Shown here piece by piece: positions 42,154 through 51,032 of a stretch of DNA of 64,000 nucleotides; position 1 is the stretch's first letter; the number at the start of each line of letters is the position of its first letter. Under the pieces are notes generated by a model that saw nothing but the letters and a program-made list of their open reading frames with translations, made no database searches and had not been told where the DNA came from. The position numbers and the translations under genes were made by a program. Source of the DNA: Shouchella sp047238345 (GTDB lineage Bacteria > Bacillota > Bacilli > Bacillales > Bacillaceae_D); contig NZ_JBDFMQ010000001.1 of the NCBI RefSeq assembly GCF_047238345.1, positions 3,286,001 through 3,350,000 on the forward strand, given 5' to 3'.

Positions 42154-43290
42154 TTAGTTTCGAGATGCAAAAAACGTTCGAACGACTTGCTCTGTTGTAA
42201 ACGCGACATATTCCTCGCAATGCTCAATCGCTTGCTGCAATTCCATTGGTCCTTTTACAATGCTGAAGACACTTGTCATCCCATATTGATAGAGTTCTTC
42301 AATCCCTTGACCAACGGAACCTGCTATCGCAATAACCGGAATTCCCTGCTTGTTCGCCGCTTCCGCTACGCCCATCGGTGTTTTTCCAGAGGCGGTCTGG
42401 TAATCAATCTGCCCTTCTCCTGTTAACACAAGATCAGCGCCTTCAAGTTTTTGCTCCAAACCTGTATACTCAATGACAAGATCAATGCCTCGCTTCATAG
42501 ATGATGGGAAGAACGCTTGAAAAGCTCCACCAATCCCGCCAGCAGCACCTGCCCCTGCACGATCATGAAGACGAATCGTCGTCTTTTCTTCAATTAAATC
42601 AGCCCATTTTGTTAAGTGGCGATCCAGCGTCGCAACCATTTCTGGCGTCGCGCCTTTTTGCGGGCCAAACACTGCTGATGCCCCTGTTGGACCAACAAAA
42701 GGATTCTGCACATCTGATGCAATCATAAAAGTCGATTGGGCAATTCGTTTATCAAAAAGAGAATCGTCAATAGAAGCGATGCGCCCGAGCTCTTCCCCGC
42801 CAAATCCAACAGCTTCTCCATCTCGATCTAACAGCTTCATCCCAAGCGCCTCAAGCATGCCCGCTCCTCCATCATTGGTCGCGCTACCGCCAACCGCTAA
42901 AATAAACGATTGATAGCCAGCATCTAAAGCCGCCTTGATAAGCTCACCTGTTCCGTATGTCGTTGTCACCATCGGGTTGCGCTCATCGGCCGGAATTAAT
43001 ACAAGTCCTGACGCACTCGCCATTTCAATCACACACGTCTCGTTATCGCCTAATACCCCATACTCGGCTTTTACCGGCTGACAAGTAGGCCCTTGCACCG
43101 TAACGGCGGTTTTCTTACCACCTGTTGCGGCAACAAGGCTATCCATCGTGCCTTCTCCTCCATCAGCAGCAGGAACTAAAACCGCCTCAGCTTGCGGAAG
43201 CGCTTTCGAGATGGCGCGTTTCATGACTTCTGCCACCTCTACAGCGGACAAGCTTCCTTTAAAAGAGTCTGGTGCAATCACTAGTTTCAT
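42154..43290 (-). CDS. Glycerate kinase (GarK/GlxK family)
   Basis: 378 residues. MKLVIAPDSFKGSLSAVEVA is the family opening; GGSATNDGGAGMLEALG and VLTGEGQIDYQTASGKTPMGVA are the nucleotide/substrate loops. It phosphorylates D-glycerate (to 2- or 3-phosphoglycerate) with ATP. AAGGTGG precedes the ATG. It is in an operon with the GntP permease, 45 bp apart, and divergent from cdaR. Confidence 0.95.
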   Translation of the reverse strand: MKLVIAPDSFKGSLSAVEVAEVMKRAISKALPQAEAVLVPAADGGEGTMDSLVAATGGKKTAVTVQGPTCQPVKAEYGVLGDNETCVIEMASASGLVLIPADERNPMVTTTYGTGELIKAALDAGYQSFILAVGGSATNDGGAGMLEALGMKLLDRDGEAVGFGGEELGRIASIDDSLFDKRIAQSTFMIASDVQNPFVGPTGASAVFGPQKGATPEMVATLDRHLTKWADLIEEKTTIRLHDRAGAGAAGGIGGAFQAFFPSSMKRGIDLVIEYTGLEQKLEGADLVLTGEGQIDYQTASGKTPMGVAEAANKQGIPVIAIAGSVGQGIEELYQYGMTSVFSIVKGPMELQQAIEHCEEYVAFTTEQVVRTFFASRN

Positions 43291-43459
43291 TTTGTAACCA
43301 CCTTACCTATTTCGTATATGTTCCATTATATGTTGCATAGAAGGATTAATCATCGTGTATGATAGACAAAAAAGATGTATTTTTTGTATCATTATTTGTG
43401 TATGAATGAATTTCTTTCTTAAAAACAGACTACACACCCTATGTGAAGGAGGCATGCAC

Positions 43460-44557
43460 ATGTTAACAAATGACATTGCGATTGAAGTAGTGGAACAGAC
43501 AACAAAACGTTTAAAACGACACATTAACATTATGAATCATACAGGGATGATCCTTGCCTCATCGGATTCGACGCGCGTCAATCAAATCCATGACGGTGCC
43601 GTTCAAGTGTTAAAAACCGGCAAGAGCTTAACGATCCACAAAAAAGATTTGGCGAAATGGATGACCGCCAAGCCTGGAATAAACCTGCCGATTGAATTCC
43701 AAGGAAAGATCATTGGTGTGATTGGGATTACAGGTAATCCAGATGAGATATGGGAGTTTGGCGAACTTGTCAAAATGAATACCGAGATGATGATCACCCA
43801 AGCCCATGTTTTTGAACAGTCCGAATGGAAGCAGCGCGTACGTGATCAACTCTTTCATGAACTGATTCAAGAAAACGTGTCGCCACAAGTAATTGAAGAT
43901 CAGGTGAAACAAGCACCGTTTCAGCTTGTTCCACCTTTTCAAGTAAGCCTGATTCGTGCAAATGCCATAAACATGAAGCGGAGCGCGTTGCTGAACTACA
44001 TTTCAACGTTTTTTAACGAACACACCACATTAATTGGCTATGTAACAGTAGATCAAGTTTATCTGTTAACGACGGCACAGGCTTCTGACACCCTATCAAA
44101 AAAGATGCAAAAGCTTCACGGTCTGCTCCAGCAAAAGAACGTCTCGTTTCACATCGCTACAGGTACTGCGCGAAATGACCTTTTTTCAATTGCATCCTCT
44201 TATCATGAAGCGAAAGCTGGGCTTGAGTTAGGAACAGGTCCTATCACTTCCTTTCAAGATGTTCAAACTCGAGCGTTGTTGCGTGAAACCCCTTCGCACT
44301 CGCAAAGGCACTACTATGAGTCGATTTTAGCTGATCTTGCAGAAAAATACATCGACACCCTTGAACACTTCTTTACCCACAACGGCAATATTGGCGAGTG
44401 CGCCAAATCAATGTTTATTCACCGCAATTCACTCGTGTATCGTTTAAAGAAGATTCAAGACAGCACAGGCTATGACCCACAACTTTTTGACGACAGTGTT
44501 CCCTTGCAGATCGCAATCTGGCTGAAACGATTGGATGAAGACGAGATACGCCTTTAA
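43460..44557 (+). CDS. CdaR-family (sugar diacid) transcriptional regulator
   Basis: 365 residues from ATG 43460, with AAGGAGG seven bases upstream (ATG 43454 would be too close). The N-terminal diacid-recognition domain is at about 1-130, starting LTNDIAIEVVEQTTKRLKR, and the C-terminal PucR/CdaR helix-turn-helix has NIGECAKSMFIHRNSLVYRLKK. CdaR proteins sense glycerate or sugar diacids and activate garP/garK-type genes. Divergent placement supports control of the permease-kinase pair. Confidence 0.9.
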   Translation: MLTNDIAIEVVEQTTKRLKRHINIMNHTGMILASSDSTRVNQIHDGAVQVLKTGKSLTIHKKDLAKWMTAKPGINLPIEFQGKIIGVIGITGNPDEIWEFGELVKMNTEMMITQAHVFEQSEWKQRVRDQLFHELIQENVSPQVIEDQVKQAPFQLVPPFQVSLIRANAINMKRSALLNYISTFFNEHTTLIGYVTVDQVYLLTTAQASDTLSKKMQKLHGLLQQKNVSFHIATGTARNDLFSIASSYHEAKAGLELGTGPITSFQDVQTRALLRETPSHSQRHYYESILADLAEKYIDTLEHFFTHNGNIGECAKSMFIHRNSLVYRLKKIQDSTGYDPQLFDDSVPLQIAIWLKRLDEDEIRL

Positions 44558-44779
44558 AAAACCTCTAACGACAGACGAAACACCACCGTTCAGACTGCTG
44601 CTCTAAGGGAGTCGCCGTCTAAGGCCTTCATCAACACAAGAGTTTAATCGCCCCCTTCTACGACTTTTGTCTGAGTTGTCCTCATGCAAATTTCTTACTT
44701 CCCCCTCCCTCTTTTCAACGATTCAAAACATTCTCCTCTTTCGTACAATGAAAGGAACAAAACGAAGGAGTTGGATAAA

Positions 44780-45496
44780 ATGAAAGAAGTGATCGTCATT
44801 ACAGGTGCATCCAGAGGACTGGGGCGTACGTTAGCGCTCCATTTTGCAAAGAAAGGCTACCGCTTAGCCCTTTGCGCAAGGAATGAAGAAGCGTTAGCAC
44901 ACGTAACAGAAGAAGCACGACAACTTGGCGCTGAAGTCATTGCTGTTCAAGCAGACGTTGTACATGCACAAGACGTGGATCGGTTTGTCTCCGTCGTGGA
45001 AGCCACCTTTGGAACCATCGATGTATTAATCAACAATGCGTCCATCTTCGGCTCTGGCCCGCGCCAATTAGCTGATTATGAGGAGCAGACGTTTCAAGAG
45101 GTGCTTACCACCAATGTGCTGAACCCTTTTCTCATGACAAAACGCGCTCTTGCAACAATGCTCGCAAATAATCAAGGACTGATCATCAATATCACGTCCG
45201 CCGCCGGTAAGACTGGTTTTGCAGAATGGGGAGCATACGGCGTATCCAAATTTGCGCTAGAAGGGTTAACCGAAACGTGGGCAGATGAACTGTCCGACAC
45301 CAAAACGGAAATTTGTTTACTCGATCCAGGTGAAATGAATACAGCTATGCATGACCTTGCTGTTCCTGATTGCGATTACCCACTATTAGAAACAGAGGAA
45401 CTGATGCCGCTGTTTGACCAAATTTTACAAAACCGAGGAACGGTTAATGGAAAACGGTTTGACATCTACCGTTACCTAGAGGAGGTTGGATCATGA
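44780..45496 (+). CDS. Short-chain dehydrogenase/reductase
   Basis: 238 residues from ATG 44780 (GAAGGAG upstream). The NAD(P) loop is TGASRGLG at 8-15, NNAS at 85-88, catalytic Ser140, Tyr153 and Lys157 (YxxxK as YGVSK). Promoter TTCAAA-16-TACAAT is just upstream. First gene of a three-gene operon overlapping the next by 4 bp (ATGA). Substrate unknown. Confidence 0.85.
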   Translation: MKEVIVITGASRGLGRTLALHFAKKGYRLALCARNEEALAHVTEEARQLGAEVIAVQADVVHAQDVDRFVSVVEATFGTIDVLINNASIFGSGPRQLADYEEQTFQEVLTTNVLNPFLMTKRALATMLANNQGLIINITSAAGKTGFAEWGAYGVSKFALEGLTETWADELSDTKTEICLLDPGEMNTAMHDLAVPDCDYPLLETEELMPLFDQILQNRGTVNGKRFDIYRYLEEVGS

Positions 45497-46503
45497 CCAA
45501 TCTCATCTCGCTACACGACGCTTTCACATTACCTAAACATCTTCATGCTCATACGCCTGCTGAGCATATCAACGTTAATCGTGAAAATGTGAAACTCCTC
45601 CATACAGAGAGAGGGATGGACGGTATTCACCATCGCCAGTTAAACGACCTGCCACAACTGTTACAACCAAATGACTTGCTGATTTTTAACCGAAGCCGAA
45701 CGATTCCAGCTCAGCTTTTTAGCGAATCTCAACAAGTGACGATTCGTTTAGCCAGACAGCTTAGTGAATGGGAGTGGGAAGCATTAATTCTTAACAACGA
45801 CGCCAATGCTTCAGAGATCAACCTACAGGAAGGAGTGATGGTTGAACTTCTTGGCACTGGAAGCGAGGCACCGTTAACACAAATCATGTTTCATCACGTA
45901 AACGAACCGATGTTGTCTTACCTCCATAAATACGGGGAACCGATTCGGTATGAATACATCAACACGCCATGGCCACTTGAAGCGTATCAAACCGTCTTCG
46001 CTTCGGCACCTGGCTCCATTGAAATGCCTTCCGCTGGCCGGGCATTTTCCTGGACACTCATTCAAGCACTTCAAAAACACCAGATTCAAGTCGGCTTTCT
46101 GACCTTACACGCTGGCATTAGCTATTACGAAAACAACCAATGGCCAAACCCTACCCATCATCCAGAATCCTATGAAATTCCAGATGATACAGTGACCGCC
46201 ATTCAACAGGCAAAAGCGAAAGGGGGCCGCATCATTGCAGTTGGCACAACGGTTGTTCGTGCCCTCGAAACCTATGCGCAAGCGCCACATGTTTGCAAAG
46301 GCGAAACCAATCTATACATTAAGAAAGAGACACCGTTACAGCTTGTGGATGGCTTACTGTCTGGCCTTCATGAACCGCACTCCAGTCATCTTGATTTATT
46401 ACGAGCGTTTTTATCCGATGACACCCTGCTCGTAAGCTACCAACAAGCGTTGCAACACGAATACCTTTGGCATGAGTTTGGCGATCTTCATTTAATGCTG
46501 TAG
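45493..46503 (+). CDS. QueA-family paralogue (SAM:tRNA ribosyltransferase-isomerase-like)
   Basis: 336 residues. The C-terminal half retains the QueA frame YQTVFAS...GSIEMPSAGRAFSW, TLHAGISYYE, HHPESYEIP and GGRIIAVGTTVVRALE. Canonical QueA reads AxAxPTAGLHFT and THVGxGTF at these places, and the N-terminus here is divergent and shorter in the barrel. It sits between an SDR and a VOC gene, not with tgt. So a true queuosine role is doubtful; it may modify another substrate. It overlaps the SDR gene by 4 bp. Confidence 0.75.
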   Translation: MTNLISLHDAFTLPKHLHAHTPAEHINVNRENVKLLHTERGMDGIHHRQLNDLPQLLQPNDLLIFNRSRTIPAQLFSESQQVTIRLARQLSEWEWEALILNNDANASEINLQEGVMVELLGTGSEAPLTQIMFHHVNEPMLSYLHKYGEPIRYEYINTPWPLEAYQTVFASAPGSIEMPSAGRAFSWTLIQALQKHQIQVGFLTLHAGISYYENNQWPNPTHHPESYEIPDDTVTAIQQAKAKGGRIIAVGTTVVRALETYAQAPHVCKGETNLYIKKETPLQLVDGLLSGLHEPHSSHLDLLRAFLSDDTLLVSYQQALQHEYLWHEFGDLHLML

Positions 46504-46517
46504 AGGAGGCATCGATC

Positions 46518-46970
46518 ATGTTCGTCCATCATATCGGAATCGATGTACACGACATCGACCGCTCGATTGCGTTTTATCGCAATTTATTTGACGCAACACT
46601 CGTCGATCGAATGATGCTAAATGGAGAAGAACTCGTTTTCTTACAAATCGACGCCATGCGAATCGAACTCGTTTCTTCACAAACAAAAAAAGAGGAAGAA
46701 CCGTGTTCTTCCTCCATTCACCTTGCGTTTCGTACCGAGACATTTGAATTAGATCTGGCGCGCTTTTCCCGCCACCACGTCCCAGTTGAAGAAGGGCCGT
46801 ACACCCTCGAAAACGGCTGGAACGTTGTCTATTTCCGCGGCATCAACAACGAACTCATTGAATTACTAGAAATCCCATCTACATCAAGCCATGCTTCACC
46901 GCAAACAACGCCGCTTGCGTCCGATCGTTCACATGAAGTTTCGAGAACACATTCGATAAATGCGTTTTAA
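46518..46970 (+). CDS. VOC/glyoxalase-fold protein with antisense-overlapping tail
   Basis: 150 residues. It begins MFVHHIGIDVHDIDRSIAFY, a typical glyoxalase-fold opening with a metal-ligand-like His, and ends the fold at FRGINNELIELLEIP (about residue 119). The last 30 residues (STSSHASPQTTPL...) are read from DNA that is the antisense of the response-regulator HTH region at 46879-46970, so they are probably not a conserved domain. GGAGG precedes ATG. Confidence 0.75.
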   Translation: MFVHHIGIDVHDIDRSIAFYRNLFDATLVDRMMLNGEELVFLQIDAMRIELVSSQTKKEEEPCSSSIHLAFRTETFELDLARFSRHHVPVEEGPYTLENGWNVVYFRGINNELIELLEIPSTSSHASPQTTPLASDRSHEVSRTHSINAF

Positions 46971-47511
46971 CCGTTTTTTCCGTAATCCCTAACCGATCTG
47001 CAATCTCTTTATTGCTGAACCCTGACGCCACTTCAACGAGAACATCTTTTTCACGTTTCGTTAAGTGGCCAATTGCTTGCTCTTCTTCGGACATCGGCGT
47101 CGCAATTCGATTTAACACAAATTTCGTTACTTTATCGTGAAGTTTGTTTTCCCCTTCCATAACGGCGCGCATCGTCTCAACAAGTTGTTCCGGATCAATA
47201 TCCTTTAATTGATAGCCATCTGCCCCAGCTTGTAACGCTGGGATAACATGGTCTTTATCGGAAAACGAGCTAAGGACGAGGATTTTGATAGCTGGAAAAT
47301 TCGCTTTAATTCGCTTCGTCGCCTCCATACCGTTTAAAACAGGCATAAACAAATCCATTAAAATTAAATCTGGCTCTACGGTCGAAAGCAGTTGGAGCGC
47401 CTCTTCCCCGTTGCTCGCCTCTCCAACAATCTCCAAATCTTCTATCGTTTCAAGATAAAAGATTAACCCCTTTCGCACGACAGTATGGTCGTCAACAATC
47501 ATAATCTTCAT
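46879..47511 (-). CDS. NarL/LuxR-type response regulator, YhcZ-like
   Basis: 210 residues. Receiver domain with DD at 7-8, the phosphorylated Asp53 in LILMDLFMP, and Lys102-like LKD at the end. The C-terminal LuxR helix-turn-helix (LTKREKDVLVEVASGFSNKE...) covers about 145-205. It overlaps the kinase gene by 4 bp and pairs with it. The layout matches Bacillus YhcZ / staphylococcal AirR. Target genes unknown. Confidence 0.9.
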   Translation of the reverse strand: MKIMIVDDHTVVRKGLIFYLETIEDLEIVGEASNGEEALQLLSTVEPDLILMDLFMPVLNGMEATKRIKANFPAIKILVLSSFSDKDHVIPALQAGADGYQLKDIDPEQLVETMRAVMEGENKLHDKVTKFVLNRIATPMSEEEQAIGHLTKREKDVLVEVASGFSNKEIADRLGITEKTVKTHLSNVFSKLHVNDRTQAALFAVKHGLM

Positions 47512-48956
47512 CGCTGTTCTCCTCCCATACGCCCTAACGGCAAACGGATTTCTACCGTAGTTCCTTTATGTAATGCAGATCGAATGTCGAGCGCTCCGTT
47601 CATTTCTTGCACCCGTTCCTTCATATTTAATAGACCCATTCCTTTTTGTACTTTATCCATTTCAAACCCGACACCCTGATCGGAAATTTGGACAATCACA
47701 CTTTCGCTCGCAAAACGAATTCGCACCAGCACATCATTCGTTCCAGCATGTTTCTGGCAATTATTTAAGGCTTCTTGGATCAATCTCCACAAACAAACTT
47801 CCAACGGTTCCCCAAGATGCTTTAATCCATCAATTTCAACCTCAACATCCAAGCCAATGAGCCGTGCATAAGCTTCGACTTTTGCCGCAATGCCCGACTC
47901 TAACCCCTCGGGGCGCAACTGTCGTGTTAAATCTTTTAGCTCTGCCAGCGCTTGACTCCCTAGCTGATGCACATGACCAATCGACGCTTTTAATTCCAAA
48001 TCCTCAACTTTCCGCTCAACACCCTTGGCATGCATGATGAGCGAAAACAACAACTGATTGACGCTATCGTGCAAATCCCGGGCAAGCCGATTCCGCTCTT
48101 CTCGACGCAATAACTGCTGTTGCTGTCGCTTCAGCTCAAACTGCTTTAACTGTAAGGAAATATGGGTCAACACTTCATACAATACAGGGTCCACACTCGT
48201 AAGATGCTGGTCACTAAAAACGCTCAATTTAAAAACATCATCCTCCAATTGAAGCTTAACCGTTTTCATGTAGAACCCACGCTCACCTGTGAACGTCGAC
48301 CAACCATTGAACGTTAACCAAACGCCCTTCCATTGAAAAAAGGTCTGAAGCGTATCGCCAATCGTTACTAAATACTCGTCTTCATGTTCCGAATTCTGCT
48401 GATGGGCTAGATATTTCCCTAATTGACCAAGTAAAAACGATTGCTTCTGCTCTTCCGTATACGCATTGAACCGCTTAATCGTCGCCCCAATTTGATACGC
48501 AACCGTTTCAAACAATTCCAATTCTTTCAGCGAAAATTCATCAATCTCTGGCGAAGCCACGTTAATTACCCCTAAAGACTCGACGCCTGCCTTAATCGGA
48601 ATGGTCGCATGTCGCGCTAATCCATTCGTCTCGCCCCAGTCATTCTCTTTAGCTAGCTTTAACCGCTTACAATTCATAATATTAATCGGTTCGTGGAGCT
48701 CACCGTTTTTATACTTGTTTACACAATAGCACGTGCCCTCTTTAAGCGGCGCACATTGGCGATGACTCAAGCCCTCTGGCAATCCCGCTTGCGCCACGAG
48801 TTTCTGCGTTCCCTCAGCTGACACAATGAATATCCAACCTGTTTCAAGCCCAGTCGTCTCAAGAAGCGATTCGAGCACAGCTTGAAGAATCTCTTCTAAC
48901 CGCTCTCCTTCATTTAACGTTTTGGCAATTTGTTTTAACGTCTCTACACTATCCAT
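47508..48956 (-). CDS. GAF-domain sensor histidine kinase with four-Cys motif (YhcY/AirS-like)
   Basis: 482 residues, no membrane segment. The GAF domain (about 15-160) has Cys68, Cys76, Cys78 and Cys96, that is C-X7-C-X-C-X17-C. A similar cysteine set in the staphylococcal redox kinase AirS binds an iron-sulphur cluster. A HisKA_3 dimerisation domain follows with His296 in RNRLARDLHDSVNQ, then HATPase_c with NCQKHAG and DQGVGF. It is a cytoplasmic redox or oxygen sensor by homology; the cluster is inferred. Confidence 0.85.
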   Translation of the reverse strand: MDSVETLKQIAKTLNEGERLEEILQAVLESLLETTGLETGWIFIVSAEGTQKLVAQAGLPEGLSHRQCAPLKEGTCYCVNKYKNGELHEPINIMNCKRLKLAKENDWGETNGLARHATIPIKAGVESLGVINVASPEIDEFSLKELELFETVAYQIGATIKRFNAYTEEQKQSFLLGQLGKYLAHQQNSEHEDEYLVTIGDTLQTFFQWKGVWLTFNGWSTFTGERGFYMKTVKLQLEDDVFKLSVFSDQHLTSVDPVLYEVLTHISLQLKQFELKRQQQQLLRREERNRLARDLHDSVNQLLFSLIMHAKGVERKVEDLELKASIGHVHQLGSQALAELKDLTRQLRPEGLESGIAAKVEAYARLIGLDVEVEIDGLKHLGEPLEVCLWRLIQEALNNCQKHAGTNDVLVRIRFASESVIVQISDQGVGFEMDKVQKGMGLLNMKERVQEMNGALDIRSALHKGTTVEIRLPLGRMGGEQR

Positions 48957-49030
48957 CCCCTGCTCCTACATCGATGTGTCTTTCTACTAGTTTACCATGA
49001 GCGGAGAACAAATAATGGCTAGTTGTATGA

Positions 49031-49291
49031 TCAAAACAATTTGTTAGACAGGATCGACTGAATACCGAAGTAGAATCCCGGTACAACCAACAGGATTAGC
49101 GTCAGAACAGCGTACACCTTCTCATTCCTTGTCGGTTTATCCTTTACCATGATTATTGTCACAGTCAAAAATAAACTTCCAACAAAGAGAAATAAGACAG
49201 GTTCGCTCCAACCTAAATTAGACAGAATAAAGCGCTCCACGATATACCAACTCACAATAAAAATAGCGACTAACCTTACATATGTATACAT
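49031..49291 (-). CDS. Small membrane protein
   Basis: 86 residues, three hydrophobic helices (5-23, 29-49, 62-78). AAGGTGAG precedes ATG. No family recognised. Confidence 0.55.
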   Translation of the reverse strand: MYTYVRLVAIFIVSWYIVERFILSNLGWSEPVLFLFVGSLFLTVTIIMVKDKPTRNEKVYAVLTLILLVVPGFYFGIQSILSNKLF

Positions 49292-49442
49292 TTTCCACTC
49301 ACCTTTTATGGCGTGTGTTACCTTCCCTCACATCAAACCAACTTTACCATTCTAGTAGACGTTAACACGCAAAAATACCTGTTAAAATCCCTTTTCAGAA
49401 ATTTTAACAAGTATCGTGATTGTGTCTGGCAAAAGCAAACTC

Positions 49443-49712
49443 TTACCAACTTGCTTTTTTCACACCAGGAATTTGCCCCTTATGCGCAAGCTCCCGAAAC
49501 GCGATTCTCGATAATTCGAAATCTCTTAATACCCCTCTCGGTCGACCAGTCACACGACATCTTCTCGTTAAACGAGAAGGAGAAGAATCTCTTGGCAACT
49601 TCGCAAGTGCTGCGTAATCGCCCTTTTCTTTTAATTCTTTACGTCGTTCTGCATAACGTTGAACCAGTTCCTGACGCTTTTGTTCCTTTACAACTTTCGA
49701 CTTTTTCGCCAT
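49443..49712 (-). CDS. rpsN: Ribosomal protein uS14, zinc-independent paralogue
   Basis: 89 residues: MAKKSKVVKEQKRQELVQRY at the start, PRDSSPSRLTRRCRVTGRPR in the core and GQIPGVKKASW at the end. It lacks the CXXC pairs of the zinc-binding form, so it is the Bacillus YhzA/RpsNB type made when zinc is scarce to free zinc. A perfect Zur box lies 24 bp upstream. It is divergent from the zinc import operon. Confidence 0.95.
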   Translation of the reverse strand: MAKKSKVVKEQKRQELVQRYAERRKELKEKGDYAALAKLPRDSSPSRLTRRCRVTGRPRGVLRDFELSRIAFRELAHKGQIPGVKKASW

Positions 49713-49736
49713 GTTATTCCCACCTTTTCTTTTTCT

Positions 49737-49757
49737 AAATCGTAATGATTACGAATT
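49737..49757 (-). promoter_or_regulatory. Zur box for the zinc-independent rpsN
   Basis: TCGTAATGATTACGA (49740-49754) is a perfect 7-1-7 repeat with AAA and ATT flanks, equal to the Bacillus Zur consensus. Confidence 0.9.
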
Positions 49758-49923
49758 ATAGCATGGTCGTTTTTCTTTGACAATAGAATGTTCTCTCTCC
49801 TCTTCATACGAATAAAAATTTATTCACTATAATCATGATTAACTCATCATCCTTTCTCTTTCTATTATGCGGACGTTGCTCCATCTACCAATCTCATCAC
49901 TCTAAGAAAAAATGATTTAATCC

Positions 49924-49975
49924 TTGACAAGTTTCACATTTAATTATAAATTATAAATCGTAACGATTACGATTA
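49924..49975 (+). promoter_or_regulatory. Promoter and Zur box of zinT-znuACB
   Basis: TTGACA (49924-49929), 17 bp, TAAATT (49947-49952). Just downstream is AAATCGTAACGATTACGATT (49955-49974), a Zur box with a single mismatch in the inverted repeat. Zur with Zn(II) bound here would block transcription. Confidence 0.9.
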
Positions 49976-49997
49976 AGAAAATAAAGGGGCGTTCAGT

Positions 49998-50963
49998 TTG
50001 AAGAAATCATCATTATATCTTAGTGCACTTGCATTAAGTCTTACTCTAGCAGCTTGCCAGGACACAAACGAAGGAACAAACGAAACAAGTACCTCAGCAG
50101 ATGAGCAACCTACATCAAGCGAGGAGCAGGAAGCCGTTGAAGTGGATATTACGGGTCTAGGGGATCATTACCATACAGGCGATACCGTTGAACTAGCTGC
50201 AACAGTAAGTGGTTCTGATGAACTCGATCACTGGCATTGGTATACCAAAGAAACCGGTCAAGACGATTGGGAAGTCGCATCTGGTCAGGAAGGCGATACC
50301 TTTTCAATGGAAGCTGAAGATGGCTTAGAAGTAAAAGCAGTTCTTTATGGGGATGACCATGAAGTGGCAGCGGAATCGGACCCAGTGACGATCATGATTG
50401 ATGACCACCACGGTCACGATGAAGAAAGCAAATCAATCTATCAAGGCTATTTTGATGATGACCAAGTAGCGGACCGAGAGCTATCTGACTGGGAAGGCGA
50501 CTGGCAATCTGTCTATCCATATCTTCAAAATGGCGACTTAGATGAAGTCTTCGCGCACAAAGCGGAAGAAGGCGATATGACAGCAGAAGAATACAAAGAC
50601 TACTACACAACAGGCTATGAAACGGATGTAGAGCGCATCACCATTGATGACGGTCATGTGACGTTTTATGAGAATAATCAAGAATATTCTGGAGACTATG
50701 TGTATGACGGCTACGAAATCCTTACATATGAAAAAGGAAACCGTGGTGTCCGCTTTATCTATTCACTAACAGAGGAAGCAGAAAACATGCCCCAGTACAT
50801 TCAATTCAGTGATCATATTATTGCCCCTCAAGAGTCTAGTCACTTCCACCTCTACTGGGGAGACGATCGCGAAGAACTGCTTGATGAAGTCGAGCATTGG
50901 CCAACGTACTACCCATCTTCCCTTGATGCAGATGGAATTGTCCGTGATCAATTAGCGCACTAA
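49998..50963 (+). CDS. zinT: ZinT-domain zinc lipoprotein with N-terminal His/Trp module
   Basis: 321 residues, TTG start with AAAGGGG eight bases upstream. Lipobox SLTLAAC (Cys20), an acidic linker, one module at about 47-135 (GLGDHYHTGDTVEL, DHWHWY, VKAVLYGDDHEVAAESDPV), then a ZinT domain from about 146 (YQGYFDDDQVADRELSDWEG, SSHFHLYWGDD with zinc-ligand His282/His284). ZinT delivers zinc to ZnuA-type transporters. The module recurs twice in the next gene. A hairpin (50970-51000) separates the two genes. Confidence 0.9.
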   Translation: MKKSSLYLSALALSLTLAACQDTNEGTNETSTSADEQPTSSEEQEAVEVDITGLGDHYHTGDTVELAATVSGSDELDHWHWYTKETGQDDWEVASGQEGDTFSMEAEDGLEVKAVLYGDDHEVAAESDPVTIMIDDHHGHDEESKSIYQGYFDDDQVADRELSDWEGDWQSVYPYLQNGDLDEVFAHKAEEGDMTAEEYKDYYTTGYETDVERITIDDGHVTFYENNQEYSGDYVYDGYEILTYEKGNRGVRFIYSLTEEAENMPQYIQFSDHIIAPQESSHFHLYWGDDREELLDEVEHWPTYYPSSLDADGIVRDQLAH

Positions 50964-51032
50964 TCCTTAGGGAGAGAAGGCAAATGCGCCTCTTCTCCCT
51001 CATTTCGTTCTAAGTAAAGGAGTTCAAAAAAG

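Noticed and set aside
50970..51000. Hairpin between zinT and znuA as a full terminator
   Set aside because: The stem is good but there is no T run, so it is more likely an mRNA-stability or partial-attenuation element within the operon.
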